Shown in pieces: positions 35,314 to 43,901 of a DNA stretch of 50,993 nt. The notes below the pieces were generated by a model. It had not been told where the DNA came from. It ran no database searches and saw nothing but the letters and a program-made list of their open reading frames with translations. The position numbers and the translations under genes are program-made. The number at the start of each line of letters is the position of its first letter. Positions within the stretch are counted from its first letter, which is position 1. The DNA is taken from NCBI GenBank assembly GCA_022787085.1, contig JALFVE010000003.1, forward strand, positions 1 to 50,993. The letters are read 5' to 3'. The DNA comes from Oscillospiraceae bacterium (GTDB lineage: Bacteria > Bacillota > Clostridia > Oscillospirales > Ruminococcaceae).

Positions 35314-36633
35314 TTATAATTCAAATTCGGCAAATTCTTCTTCGGTGCTGTCTTTTTCCTCAGTCTGCGACTTTGCAAACTGAAAGGAATCGGAGCATAA
35401 AAGCTCTTTAACATTCATTTCGGGATTCTGATAAATTATATTCAAAAGCTCGATAAAATCACGAATGACCTCTCTCGGAGTGATATTTGAATCTGCACCT
35501 ATCCTGCCGAATTCGATTTTAATGAAATTGACCATATCCTCCTGAGTAAGCTTCTGAGTATAATCAAACAGCACAGAATGGATATCCGCCAGCTTCTCGA
35601 TAAGAACGAGCATTTCCTCATAGGTAAGCGGAACCAGCTTTATAACGGGAGCAAGCATATCCTTTGCGCCCTCTCTGCCGAAGCGCCCCTCCGCAAGACG
35701 GGAACGGAGTGCTTCATAGCTGTAAACTCCCCGTCTTGTATCCTCGATACACTGAGGTGTGCCGCACATGATAATTCCCAGATATTTTGCCTTGCCCTGG
35801 AGAGTGTCGTTATACATCGTAAGTATTTTTTCGTAATTATACTGCCTTGTGATGCTGTTGGGCACCTTGTAGATATTCACAAGCTCATCTATCAGGATAA
35901 GCATACCGTTATAGCCCGCCTGACGGAGAAAATATGCAAACAGCTTGATGTATTCGTACCAGTCATCATCGGTGATGATTATATTGACCCCCAGCTCGCT
36001 TTTGGCTTCCGTTTTGGTGGAATATTCACCTCTGAACCACTTTACCACCTTCGCCTTGGAATCGTCGTCACCGTTTATATAGGAACGGTAATAAAGGGTC
36101 AGCAGCTTTGCAAAGTCAAAGCCGTGAACCATTTCGTTAAGTGAATTTATTACAGAATATATTTTTTTCTCCACCAGAGCAGCAAACTCGGGGCTGTTTG
36201 TATCTACACCGTTTTCGGCGGCAGTCTCGTTCTGAACGCTGCTTATCCATCTGTCGAGGATAAGCGTGAGTGCGCCTCCCTCGGGTCTTGTTTTTGTGGA
36301 CATATTGCTGATAAGCTCCTTGTAGGTAGCAAGCCCCTGTCCCTTTGTGCCCTGCAGGCGTCTCTCGGGAGACAGATCTGCGTCTGCCACCACGAAATTC
36401 TTATCCATTACATAATTTCTTATGGTCTGGAGCAGAAAGCTCTTTCCGCTTCCGTATTTTCCCACAATAAAGCGGAAGGACGCTCCCCCATCGGAAATGA
36501 TATCCACGTCGTGAAGAAGAGCATTTATCTCGTTTTCCCTGCCTACGGTAATATATGGAAGCCCCACTCTGGGCACAACGCCGCCTTTCAGGGAATTTAT
36601 AACGGCAGAGGCTATTCTCTTGGGTATTTTCAT
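35314..36633 (-). CDS. BrxD-like ATP-binding protein (DUF2791)
   Basis: A 439-residue AAA-like ATPase. The start GRENEINALL is followed by Walker A GKYGSGKS (residues 58-65), Walker B MLILIDELVNIY, and a sensor-like IIMCGTPQCIEDTRRG with the arginine-rich SYEALRSRLAEGRFG, all as in the BREX protein BrxD. BrxD and BrxHI occur as a pair in type 2 BREX; here they occur without pglX, pglZ, pglW or brxC. The start codon overlaps the stop of the TerB-N/C gene (ATGA), showing translational coupling. AAAGGA lies about 13 bases upstream. The acidic tail (EEKDSTEEEFAEFEL) is variable. Confidence 0.87.
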   Translation of the reverse strand: MKIPKRIASAVINSLKGGVVPRVGLPYITVGRENEINALLHDVDIISDGGASFRFIVGKYGSGKSFLLQTIRNYVMDKNFVVADADLSPERRLQGTKGQGLATYKELISNMSTKTRPEGGALTLILDRWISSVQNETAAENGVDTNSPEFAALVEKKIYSVINSLNEMVHGFDFAKLLTLYYRSYINGDDDSKAKVVKWFRGEYSTKTEAKSELGVNIIITDDDWYEYIKLFAYFLRQAGYNGMLILIDELVNIYKVPNSITRQYNYEKILTMYNDTLQGKAKYLGIIMCGTPQCIEDTRRGVYSYEALRSRLAEGRFGREGAKDMLAPVIKLVPLTYEEMLVLIEKLADIHSVLFDYTQKLTQEDMVNFIKIEFGRIGADSNITPREVIRDFIELLNIIYQNPEMNVKELLCSDSFQFAKSQTEEKDSTEEEFAEFEL

Positions 36634-38141
36634 TTTTTTACAATTCCTTTCAGTTCATCGGCATAGTCCTCGATAATTACTGGACTGTCATCCTCAAAGG
36701 CTATGACCGTATCTCCGAACATATCAAAAAGCTTTTCATTTATGGAATCCGCCAGCACCGACAGCATAACTCCCCTTTTGCTTCTGAGAATATCAATGCT
36801 TATGCCGTAAAGAAGACAGCGAAGAAGCTCATATTCGTTCTCATCAAGGGGAAGCTCCGTTTCAGAACTGTTATCGGGAGCAGCTTCAATAATTTCCTCA
36901 TTAACAGCAGGAGTCATCTCTGCGGTATGCTCCTCGGTTTCGGATTCTGTTATCAGCTTGTCCCTTGTGATATCCGCCGCCTGACGGATCCCATTCAGCT
37001 TCGACAGATCAATATCTATCTTCTTGGGGGTATTTCGCTTCTTTTCTTCAAGAAAAGCATCAATTTCCCTGCCGATCATCTGAGTGGTGAGCTTTGTTTC
37101 AATGGGCTGATCTATTTTGGGAGATATGCCGAGCCTTTTTCGCATCATGCTGTCAATGGTTTTAATGAGCCGCCCCAGCTTTTTGCTTTTCCTGTCAATA
37201 GTGTGAAACCTGACGCAGCTCCATCTTCCATTTACACATTCATATTTATGAACATCATTGACCGCATAGGTGAAGCTTTTTCGGCAAAGCCTGTCATAGA
37301 AAACCGCCGTACCGAACATTTCATATGGGCAGGAAACGGGATTTCCGAAATAGCTTTCAAAAAGGCTTTTTTTCCTCCGCTTCTCGCTGTATTCGCAGAG
37401 AGTGCGGTAAACGGCGCAAATAACCTTTTTGCAATCCTCGGGACAGATTTTATACAGCTTGGAATTAACGATATTATATGAGGAAAGGACTTTGACAGCA
37501 CCGAACATATCCTCATCGCTAATATTTTTATGATCCATCAGAGTGATAAGAGCTTCATCTGCGCTTGTATCGAAAACCGAGCAGAACAGCTCTTTGTCAA
37601 GGTCATAATAAACCGCAAGATCTCTGAGCCATCTTCTGATATAGGGGGTGATCTGAGGATCAAGCTCTCCATAGACCCTGCCGAATTCCGAAAGCCTGTC
37701 AAAGCCCTCCTGCGCATCGCTTACCCCCACAAGGTGGAGAAGCTCGTAAACATAGACAAAGGCAAAGGAAAGAGAGGTTTTTCGGATATCGCCCCTGCGT
37801 ACCCTTGTTCGCCATGAAAAATAGCCTCTCATCTGCTTTGTATTCATAGAACGATAGGTGGGATAATAGCAGAAAAAATCACCGCTGTAATCATAATCGT
37901 CTTCGTAATCCTCCATGAGCCTTGCCTGCTCATAAAAGGTTTTGCCTGCAGACAGGGAATGAAGAGCGGCATTGCGGATATTTTGCTGAAGCTCGATTAT
38001 CCTTGGGGGAACATAGCTGTTCATCTGCGAAGCGGTCTTTAATATCGGCTCGTCCTTATAAACAGCCGATGAAAAGCTTTTGCTGTTTTTCAGCTTTTCA
38101 TCGGAAAGTATCAATTCGATAATTTTTTTTGACTCCGACAT
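36630..38141 (-). CDS. TerB-N/TerB-C domain protein
   Basis: A 503-residue protein. Residues about 92-270 match the TerB-N domain (YRSMNTKQMRGYFSWRTRVR, then TSLSFAFVYVYELLHLVGV). Residues about 370-503 match TerB-C, starting DIDLSKLNGIR and ending with MLSVLADSINEKLFDMFGD. An acidic low-complexity linker lies between them. Comparative work on tellurite-resistance-type systems links these domains to ATPases and helicases in stress or phage responses; no biochemical role is established. The start at 38141 has GGGGGTGAGG upstream; a frame eight codons longer lacks a site. It is first in the operon. Confidence 0.82.
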   Translation of the reverse strand: MSESKKIIELILSDEKLKNSKSFSSAVYKDEPILKTASQMNSYVPPRIIELQQNIRNAALHSLSAGKTFYEQARLMEDYEDDYDYSGDFFCYYPTYRSMNTKQMRGYFSWRTRVRRGDIRKTSLSFAFVYVYELLHLVGVSDAQEGFDRLSEFGRVYGELDPQITPYIRRWLRDLAVYYDLDKELFCSVFDTSADEALITLMDHKNISDEDMFGAVKVLSSYNIVNSKLYKICPEDCKKVICAVYRTLCEYSEKRRKKSLFESYFGNPVSCPYEMFGTAVFYDRLCRKSFTYAVNDVHKYECVNGRWSCVRFHTIDRKSKKLGRLIKTIDSMMRKRLGISPKIDQPIETKLTTQMIGREIDAFLEEKKRNTPKKIDIDLSKLNGIRQAADITRDKLITESETEEHTAEMTPAVNEEIIEAAPDNSSETELPLDENEYELLRCLLYGISIDILRSKRGVMLSVLADSINEKLFDMFGDTVIAFEDDSPVIIEDYADELKGIVKK

Positions 38142-38177
38142 ATCCTCACCCCCGGACTGAAACATTTATTCACATTA

Positions 38178-38206
38178 AGTATATCACATCAAAATGCTAT
38201 TGTCAA
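38178..38206 (-). promoter_or_regulatory. Promoter of the TerB/BrxD/BrxHI operon
   Basis: On the minus strand a perfect TTGACA (38201-38206) and TATACT (38178-38183) with TGa are 17 bases apart. The -35 abuts the T run of the upstream gene's terminator. Confidence 0.85.
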
Positions 38207-38208
38207 TC

Positions 38209-38248
38209 AAAAAAACTAAAATGGCTGTGCAGAAATCTCCGCACAGCC
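38209..38248 (-). terminator. Terminator of the 448-residue unknown gene
   Basis: On the minus strand GGCTGTGCGGA-GATT-TCTGCACAGCC (11 bp) is followed by ATTTTAG and seven T residues. Confidence 0.88.
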
Positions 38249-38260
38249 GTATCATCGCTG

Positions 38261-39607
38261 CTACGTCATATGGCTCAGCTCGCACAGAGCCTTATAAAGC
38301 TTTTTTTCGGAAGCATATTCAACCGCTTCGGCAAAATTATCTGAATTAACAAATCCCTTTGAGATCAGCTGCCTTGTAATAAGCTTGCTGTTGAGATCAA
38401 GACAATTCCTTATAAAATCACAGAGCGAGGGAATATGAGGAACGTTTATCACCTTCTTTAAAAATTTTGCTGCTTCAGATGACCCCATTATGTGCTGACC
38501 TAAAAAAAAAGATAATTCCTCCTCATCCTCCGAACTCTTATCCTTCTGACAAACATATTCCGACAAATCGTAGCACATTTTGTGACCTTTCAGAAGCCAT
38601 TCAGCCTTGTCAATTAAATTGAAATCACTATTTTGCAGCATTCTGACCCTGACCTCGGGAGCGATCAACTTATCCAGTGTCTTCTCGGGCAGATTATTCA
38701 CAATTTCATAAACGTCTGTATTTTTCAAGGACTGCAGCTTTATGTCGGATACGGGAGAGCAGGCTTCAAGATAACGTCTGAAGGTCTTTTTATCGGATGA
38801 TTTGAATATCTCATAAAGGACAATGATAACAAGCTCCTCACCGTAGTAGGGATTTTTATTTCTGAGAAATTCATCTAATCCGGGAGGCTCTGTTCTGTCC
38901 TCAAAACCAAAGCACTTGTATTTATTACGGATGATATAATCGAGCATTTTCGGACAAAAAGCAATATTCTGCAAAAAATATATAGGTATCCTTGTGAGTT
39001 GACCGAATAAAAATTCCGCTAATTCATCGCTGTATGAAACATTTCCAAATGCGATCATCTCATTAAAAAATCCTATATTGCCCACGCTATACAAATTTGT
39101 TGCCCGGTTTTCGGATATATACAGCTCATCCAAGCACTTCTCAACAAATTTTCCCCCAATTTCATTTTTGCCGAATATAAAAAGAATATATAAGGGATTT
39201 TCAAATATCATAGTGGATAAAGACGAACTATTAAATCCCTCGATGTCCAGAGCCCTGCTTATCATCTCGTCATCGCCCTTAACACAGCTTATCAGCAGCA
39301 TTTCTGTCCGCAGAGAGACGGAAGCTGTTGCAAAACTATTCTGATCGTCCAAGCAGTCTGAGATATAATCGAGCTTGCGGGCATCTCCTCTGACCGCAAG
39401 AATGATGTGTATCAACCTGAGTACGGGAGCATAATACGAACAAAATATAGATGTATTCATAAAAGGCGGCAATGAGTTTATATTATCCTTAAGCTTTTCG
39501 CTTATCTCACCGACATATTTCTTTAATTCCTCCTCACTGCCGCTTATGGCTGCCCTGAAAGCTTTATCGCAGAGTATGAGCTGATCATAATAATTATTTT
39601 CTTCCAT
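38261..39607 (-). CDS. Protein of unknown function, helical-repeat type
   Basis: A 448-residue cytosolic protein not recognised. It is rich in short amphipathic helices, Leu, Asp and Glu, with repeats of a FxExxxYxSxxKLYKALCEL-like kind at the C-terminus reminiscent of ankyrin or other solenoid repeats. Ten cysteines are scattered without motif. No signal peptide or membrane helix was seen. AAAGGAGAG lies eight bases before the ATG at 39607. It is upstream of the TerB/BrxD/BrxHI operon on the same strand but a good terminator separates them. Confidence 0.7.
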   Translation of the reverse strand: MEENNYYDQLILCDKAFRAAISGSEEELKKYVGEISEKLKDNINSLPPFMNTSIFCSYYAPVLRLIHIILAVRGDARKLDYISDCLDDQNSFATASVSLRTEMLLISCVKGDDEMISRALDIEGFNSSSLSTMIFENPLYILFIFGKNEIGGKFVEKCLDELYISENRATNLYSVGNIGFFNEMIAFGNVSYSDELAEFLFGQLTRIPIYFLQNIAFCPKMLDYIIRNKYKCFGFEDRTEPPGLDEFLRNKNPYYGEELVIIVLYEIFKSSDKKTFRRYLEACSPVSDIKLQSLKNTDVYEIVNNLPEKTLDKLIAPEVRVRMLQNSDFNLIDKAEWLLKGHKMCYDLSEYVCQKDKSSEDEEELSFFLGQHIMGSSEAAKFLKKVINVPHIPSLCDFIRNCLDLNSKLITRQLISKGFVNSDNFAEAVEYASEKKLYKALCELSHMT

Positions 39608-39705
39608 TGAAACCACTCTCCTTTGATATCTATCATAGCATATCATTGGAAGGCTTTTTCTTCATTTTTGAAGAAAAAAATCGGATTATCTGTTCATTTG
39701 TGAAA

Positions 39706-40578
39706 TCATTCTTTAAGCTTATCAAAAAAATCCGTTAAAAATTCAAAATACCGCACCGCCTCCTCATGCTCCGCCGAATCGCCGTGGAGCCTGATAATTA
39801 TATCCCTGCGGCACAGCGGCTCGGAAATAGGTATCAGCGCCATAGTGCCTTCATCTGGCTTTTCCCATGTATAATGGGGCCAGAAGCCTACGCCGATATT
39901 TGCGCCGATAAGATTTTTAACAGCCGATGTGCTGTCGCTTTCAAAAATAACATCGGGTCTGAAGCCTGCATTCATACAAAATCTGTCACAAATGGAGCGA
40001 AGCCCCTTGGAGCCTGCAAGGGCAATGAATTTCCTGTCAGCCATCTCCCTGAGAGAAATGCTTTCATAGCCTGCATAGGGAGAATTTTTCGGGACGGCAA
40101 GAAATATTTCCTCGGAAAATATGTAGTATCTGTCCCTCACGCTCCGAGGCATGGGGAAAAATTCACGGGTGAAAACGGTGATATCCGAATTTTCAGCCTC
40201 GTTATGCTGTAGTATCTGAAATCTCACATCCTCGTGCTGCCTCTGATATGCAATAATTGCGTCGGTGATCAGATTTGAGGCGGCAAGCACATTTATCCGC
40301 AGAAGCTTTTTCCGCTCTCCCGAAAGCTCCTTCAACTCCTCGGGGATCTCATTCAATGCCTTCATCACAGGCTCAAGCTTGTTTCTAAGATATTTTCCGT
40401 ATTCCGTAAGAACGATATTTCTTCCGCTTGTCATAAAGAGCTTCACACCAAGCTCATTTTCCAGCCGCCTGATGGTCTGGGTCAGAGAGGGCTGTGCAAT
40501 TCGCAGCTGCTCTGCGGTTTTTGTGACGTGCTGTGAATCGGCAAGTGCACAGAAATATTTCAATTGTAAAAACTCCAT
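39706..40578 (-). CDS. LysR-family transcriptional regulator
   Basis: A 290-residue LysR-type regulator. The N-terminal winged helix (MEFLQLKYFCALADSQHVTKTAEQ, split here by normal family positions, then SLTQTIRRLENELGVKLF) covers residues 1-60. The two-lobed co-inducer domain covers about 90-285. AAAGGAAAG lies five bases before the ATG at 40578; an ATG 19 codons upstream has no site. It is divergent from the PQ-loop protein gene, the classical LysR arrangement, so it may control that gene. The ligand is unknown. Confidence 0.93.
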   Translation of the reverse strand: MEFLQLKYFCALADSQHVTKTAEQLRIAQPSLTQTIRRLENELGVKLFMTSGRNIVLTEYGKYLRNKLEPVMKALNEIPEELKELSGERKKLLRINVLAASNLITDAIIAYQRQHEDVRFQILQHNEAENSDITVFTREFFPMPRSVRDRYYIFSEEIFLAVPKNSPYAGYESISLREMADRKFIALAGSKGLRSICDRFCMNAGFRPDVIFESDSTSAVKNLIGANIGVGFWPHYTWEKPDEGTMALIPISEPLCRRDIIIRLHGDSAEHEEAVRYFEFLTDFFDKLKE

Positions 40579-40661
40579 ATGCTTTCCTTTCATTTGTGAA
40601 TTTTTTTCATTACGGGATTTGTTGCAAATATACAATAGTTATTTCACCAAAGATGAAAAAC

Positions 40662-40683
40662 TATTGATATTTAAATATTGATA
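40662..40683. repeat. Direct repeat in the LysR/PQ-loop intergenic region
   Basis: Two TATTGATA copies (40662-40669 and 40676-40683), 14 bp apart, lie upstream of the LysR start. LysR proteins often bind such repeated half sites; this assignment is inference. Confidence 0.35.
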
Positions 40684-40752
40684 GGTTTAAAATTATCAAA
40701 ATCATAATTCCCGATTATCGGATCATCATGAAAGCGCAAGATATATAGTCCT

Positions 40753-40766
40753 AAAACTATAGTTTT
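40753..40766. repeat. Perfect palindrome AAAACTATAGTTTT
   Basis: A 14-bp perfect palindrome lies about 17 bp upstream of the -35 of the PQ-loop gene, a position suited to an activator or LysR site. Confidence 0.4.
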
Positions 40767-40782
40767 CTATATAATTATATAT

Positions 40783-40811
40783 TAGACATTCTTGATTGTC
40801 AAGAGTATAAT
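40783..40811 (+). promoter_or_regulatory. Promoter of the PQ-loop gene with an operator-like palindrome in its spacer
   Basis: TAGACA (40783-40788) and TATAAT (40806-40811) are 17 bases apart. Between them lies the inverted repeat TCTTGA-TTG-TCAAGA (40790-40804), a place where a bound repressor would block RNA polymerase. Confidence 0.65.
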
Positions 40812-40844
40812 GATAATAAAGTAAAAAAACGGAGGAAAGATTTT

Positions 40845-41159
40845 ATGTGTTCTGTACTTGAAACAATTATGCTGGTATGCTTCGGATTTTCATGGCCTTT
40901 AAATGTGATAAAGGCTATAAAGGCACGTTCCGCCAAAAACATGAGCCTGCCCTTTATAATGCTCATTATAACGGGATATATTGCGGGAATAACCGCGAAG
41001 CTCATGTCTCATCAGGTAAATTACGTCCTTGCCGCATATTTTCTGAATCTTGCAATCGTAATGGTAAATCTCGGAGTATATTTCAGAAACAAGCGCCTGG
41101 ACAATGAAAAAGAAAACGGTCATATCTGCTTTGCAAGCCCTGCCGTTTCCGAAAAATAA
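40845..41159 (+). CDS. Small PQ-loop (SemiSWEET-like) membrane protein
   Basis: A 104-residue membrane protein with three predicted helices (residues about 5-22, 32-52 and 60-82). FGFSWPLNVIKAIKARSAKNMSLP resembles the PQ-loop repeat of half-size sugar transporters, which work as dimers. The charged tail (RNKRLDNEKENGH) is cytosolic. CGGAGGAAAG precedes the ATG. The transported compound is unknown. Downstream the convergent PBP gene ends only four bases away, with no hairpin seen. Confidence 0.72.
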   Translation: MCSVLETIMLVCFGFSWPLNVIKAIKARSAKNMSLPFIMLIITGYIAGITAKLMSHQVNYVLAAYFLNLAIVMVNLGVYFRNKRLDNEKENGHICFASPAVSEK

Positions 41160-41162
41160 GGT

Positions 41163-42761
41163 TTATCCGTATCTGTTCATCTTCACCGAATCTGCGATCT
41201 CCTTGAAAACAGGACCGCAGGTAACGTTTCCCGAAATGCCCTCCTCTATCATTATCGTGACTGCATACTGAGGCTCGTCTGCGGGGAAAAATCCCGTAAA
41301 CCAGCAGTTCAGCTTTTCATTGCCGTTTTTATCGTAGGTCCATGTCTGAGCGGTGGAGGTCTTGCCGCCTCCTGTGGTAAATTCGGGAACAGCCGCAGAA
41401 TTTGCCTTGTACATGGTAGAGATCATAAAGCTTTTCAGCTTTTTGGCGACAGAGCTGTCCATCACCCGTGTAAAGCTTACATTGTCCGAGGATACCATGC
41501 GGTCTGCGCTGCGGTCGGTAACTCCGTTTATCAGCACAGGAGCAGGGCATAAGCCGTCCCCTGCAATTGCTGCGGTAAGCATGGTTATCTGGAGCGGAGT
41601 CGCCGTCAGCTTGCCCTGACCGAAGGAAAAATTCCCCTTTTCCTCGGGAACAAGCAGGTCGTTTATGCTCGGGAGATTTCCTTTTGCAGAGGTTATTCCC
41701 GGAGCAAAGTATGTCCCCTCTCCGAAGCCCAGCCTTGCGGCAAAATCGTGAAAATATTCAGCTGGAAGCTCCTGCCCCAGACTGATAAAATACGGATTGC
41801 AGGATTCCACCATCGCCGTTCTCATATCCATCCTGCCGTGTCCGCCGAAGCGATGGCAGCCGAACTCGTCCTGCCTTATTGTAATGCTTCCCGTGCAGTC
41901 ATAGGCATATTCCTCGGAGATGCCGTATTCGAGAGCCGCACCTGCGGTGACAAGCTTGAAAATTGAGCCCACGCTGTATGCGGAAAAAGCACGGTTAATA
42001 AATGGTGAATCCTCCGAGGAAAGGCTGTATTCGGGATGAGCGGGATCGAAGGAGGGCTTGCTCACCACAGCGCACAGCTCCCCTGTGGAAATATCCATGA
42101 CCACAGCAGCACCCTTCTTAACGTCCTTCATTGCTTCCTCGGCAGCTCTCTGCACAGAATAGTCAATAGAGGTGCATACCCCCGTTCTGAAGCTTGATAC
42201 CCACTTCATTCCCACGCCGCTGCCCTCAAGAAGATCTCCCCTTGCGTCTGAGCTGTAGCTCAGGGTAACAGAGCTTTTTGGCTCTCTCAGAACAGAGTCA
42301 TATGCCCTTTCAAGCCCGCAGACGCCATGCCCGTCGCTTGTATATCCGATAATATGCGCACAAAGGCAGTCGCTGCCGTAACGCTCGGCAACGGGAATAA
42401 CAGCCGCACATTCAAGCTCGGGAGTATCGACTCCGCAGAGAAAAAGTGCGTCTCCATCAATGCAGGCATCATATTTCTCCCTGTCGGTAATATGCTCCTC
42501 AAGCTCTTCCCTGTCGGCATTATCGGGGTCAATGACCGCAAGATAGCTTTCGCTCCTGTTTACAAGTCTCCTGCCGTTTCGGTCGTATATCTCGCCGTAG
42601 GAGCTGACTACTGTGACCTCACGGGGAAGAGACATATCATATTTCAGGAATTTGTCGCTGTTTATATTTATGACCATCAGCCGCCAAAGCAGAAATATCC
42701 CGATAAGCCCCATAAAGCCCGCAGCTGTCAGCAGTCTGATATTTGTATTCTCCAGAACCAT
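41163..42761 (-). CDS. Class B penicillin-binding protein (transpeptidase)
   Basis: A 532-residue membrane-anchored cell-wall transpeptidase. A single N-terminal helix (LTAAGFMGLIGIFLLWRLMV) is followed by a dimerisation domain (GEIYDRNGRRL). The penicillin-binding domain has the active-site SIFK (Ser266, Lys269) and SCNP (SxN). The third motif reads GGGKTSTAQT, with Ser where KTG is usual. The size and order resemble PbpA/SpoVD-type enzymes lacking PASTA domains. GAAAGGA lies before the ATG. No division or elongation genes flank it, so the cellular role (division, elongation or sporulation) is open. Confidence 0.87.
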   Translation of the reverse strand: MVLENTNIRLLTAAGFMGLIGIFLLWRLMVININSDKFLKYDMSLPREVTVVSSYGEIYDRNGRRLVNRSESYLAVIDPDNADREELEEHITDREKYDACIDGDALFLCGVDTPELECAAVIPVAERYGSDCLCAHIIGYTSDGHGVCGLERAYDSVLREPKSSVTLSYSSDARGDLLEGSGVGMKWVSSFRTGVCTSIDYSVQRAAEEAMKDVKKGAAVVMDISTGELCAVVSKPSFDPAHPEYSLSSEDSPFINRAFSAYSVGSIFKLVTAGAALEYGISEEYAYDCTGSITIRQDEFGCHRFGGHGRMDMRTAMVESCNPYFISLGQELPAEYFHDFAARLGFGEGTYFAPGITSAKGNLPSINDLLVPEEKGNFSFGQGKLTATPLQITMLTAAIAGDGLCPAPVLINGVTDRSADRMVSSDNVSFTRVMDSSVAKKLKSFMISTMYKANSAAVPEFTTGGGKTSTAQTWTYDKNGNEKLNCWFTGFFPADEPQYAVTIMIEEGISGNVTCGPVFKEIADSVKMNRYG

Positions 42762-42916
42762 CGCCTATCCTTTCACAAGCTTCTCTGAAAAAATTATTGA
42801 CCATAGGCGTGGATATATTCAGAAAATCCGCCTCTTTCCGAGGTTATTTCTTTGCCGCCTTCCGCATAGAATAAAACTGTGGTAAAAACTGCATATTGGA
42901 AAGGAAGGTTATAAAG

Positions 42917-43843
42917 ATGACAAAGTATTATCCCGAGGGTGCGCTTATAAATACTCCCGAAAACAAGGCACAGCTGCAAAGTCTTGAGACGCTCCTTGCA
43001 GCAGCAGAAAGCGGAGCAATACTTGAAGCAAGGGCTGCGGTGTGCGACAGCGGACATAACCTGATCGTTGACCTGCCATGCGGACGGGGCGTTATCCCAA
43101 GAAGCGAGGGAGCGGTAGGCATCGAGGACGGCTCCACAAGAGATATCGCTCTGATAACAAGAGTTAACAAGCCCGTATGCTTCAAGGTAATATCCGCTAA
43201 ACTGAAGGACGGCTGCGTATTTGCAATGCTGTCCCGAAGAGCGGCACAGGAGGAATGTCTGGAGCGATACATTACGGGGCTCAGAACAGGAGATATCATC
43301 CCTGCAAGGGTAACTCATCTTGAGCAGTTCGGAGCATTTGTGGATATAGGCTGCGGTCTGCCCTCTCTCATACCGATTGATTCCATGTCGGTTTCACGAA
43401 TATCCCACCCTGCGGACAGATTTACGGCAGGACAGCTTATAAGAGCGGCAGTCAAAGGGATAAACGGCAGCAGGATATGGCTCACCCACAAGGAGCTTCT
43501 GGGAACATGGGATGAAAATGCCGCAAGATTTTCCTGCGGTGAAACGGTATCGGGAATTGTACGCTCTGTGGAGGATTACGGCATTTTCGTGGAGCTTGCG
43601 CCAAATCTTGCAGGACTTGCCGAGCCCAAGGAGGGAGTCAGAGCGGGACAGCACGCAGGGGTTTACATAAAGGCGCTTATACCCGAAAAAATGAAGGTCA
43701 AGCTCATAATCGTAGATGTTTTCGATTCCGACGAACCACCCGCTCCCCCCGAATATTTCATTCCTCCCGAGATAAATCATATTGACAGATGGCGATATAC
43801 CTCCTCAATGTCCGACAGAGTGATCGAAACGGTATTTGAATAA
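42917..43843 (+). CDS. S1 RNA-binding domain protein (two S1 domains)
   Basis: A 308-residue cytosolic protein with two clear S1 modules and a partial earlier one. Residues about 138-200 (GDIIPARVTHLEQFGAFVDIG) form one, and about 218-280 (GETVSGIVRSVEDYGIFVEL) the other. The N-terminal part (ILEARAAVCDSGHNLIVDLP) resembles another OB fold. It looks like the RpsA-like or YitL-like proteins of Clostridia that associate with ribosomes or mRNA; its exact target is unknown. GGAAAGGAAGG precedes the ATG at 42917; a TTG seven codons upstream was rejected because it overlaps this site. Confidence 0.82.
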   Translation: MTKYYPEGALINTPENKAQLQSLETLLAAAESGAILEARAAVCDSGHNLIVDLPCGRGVIPRSEGAVGIEDGSTRDIALITRVNKPVCFKVISAKLKDGCVFAMLSRRAAQEECLERYITGLRTGDIIPARVTHLEQFGAFVDIGCGLPSLIPIDSMSVSRISHPADRFTAGQLIRAAVKGINGSRIWLTHKELLGTWDENAARFSCGETVSGIVRSVEDYGIFVELAPNLAGLAEPKEGVRAGQHAGVYIKALIPEKMKVKLIIVDVFDSDEPPAPPEYFIPPEINHIDRWRYTSSMSDRVIETVFE

Positions 43844-43850
43844 AAAGAAC

Positions 43851-43886
43851 ATATCCCGAAGGAAGCATATCTTCCCTTCGGGATAT
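43851..43886. terminator. Hairpin between the S1 gene and the PLPPP protein gene
   Basis: A 12-bp stem (ATATCCCGAAGG with CCTTCGGGATAT) separates convergent genes. No real T run is present, so termination strength is uncertain. Confidence 0.6.
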
Positions 43887-43901
43887 TATACTATCTAAAT
43901 T

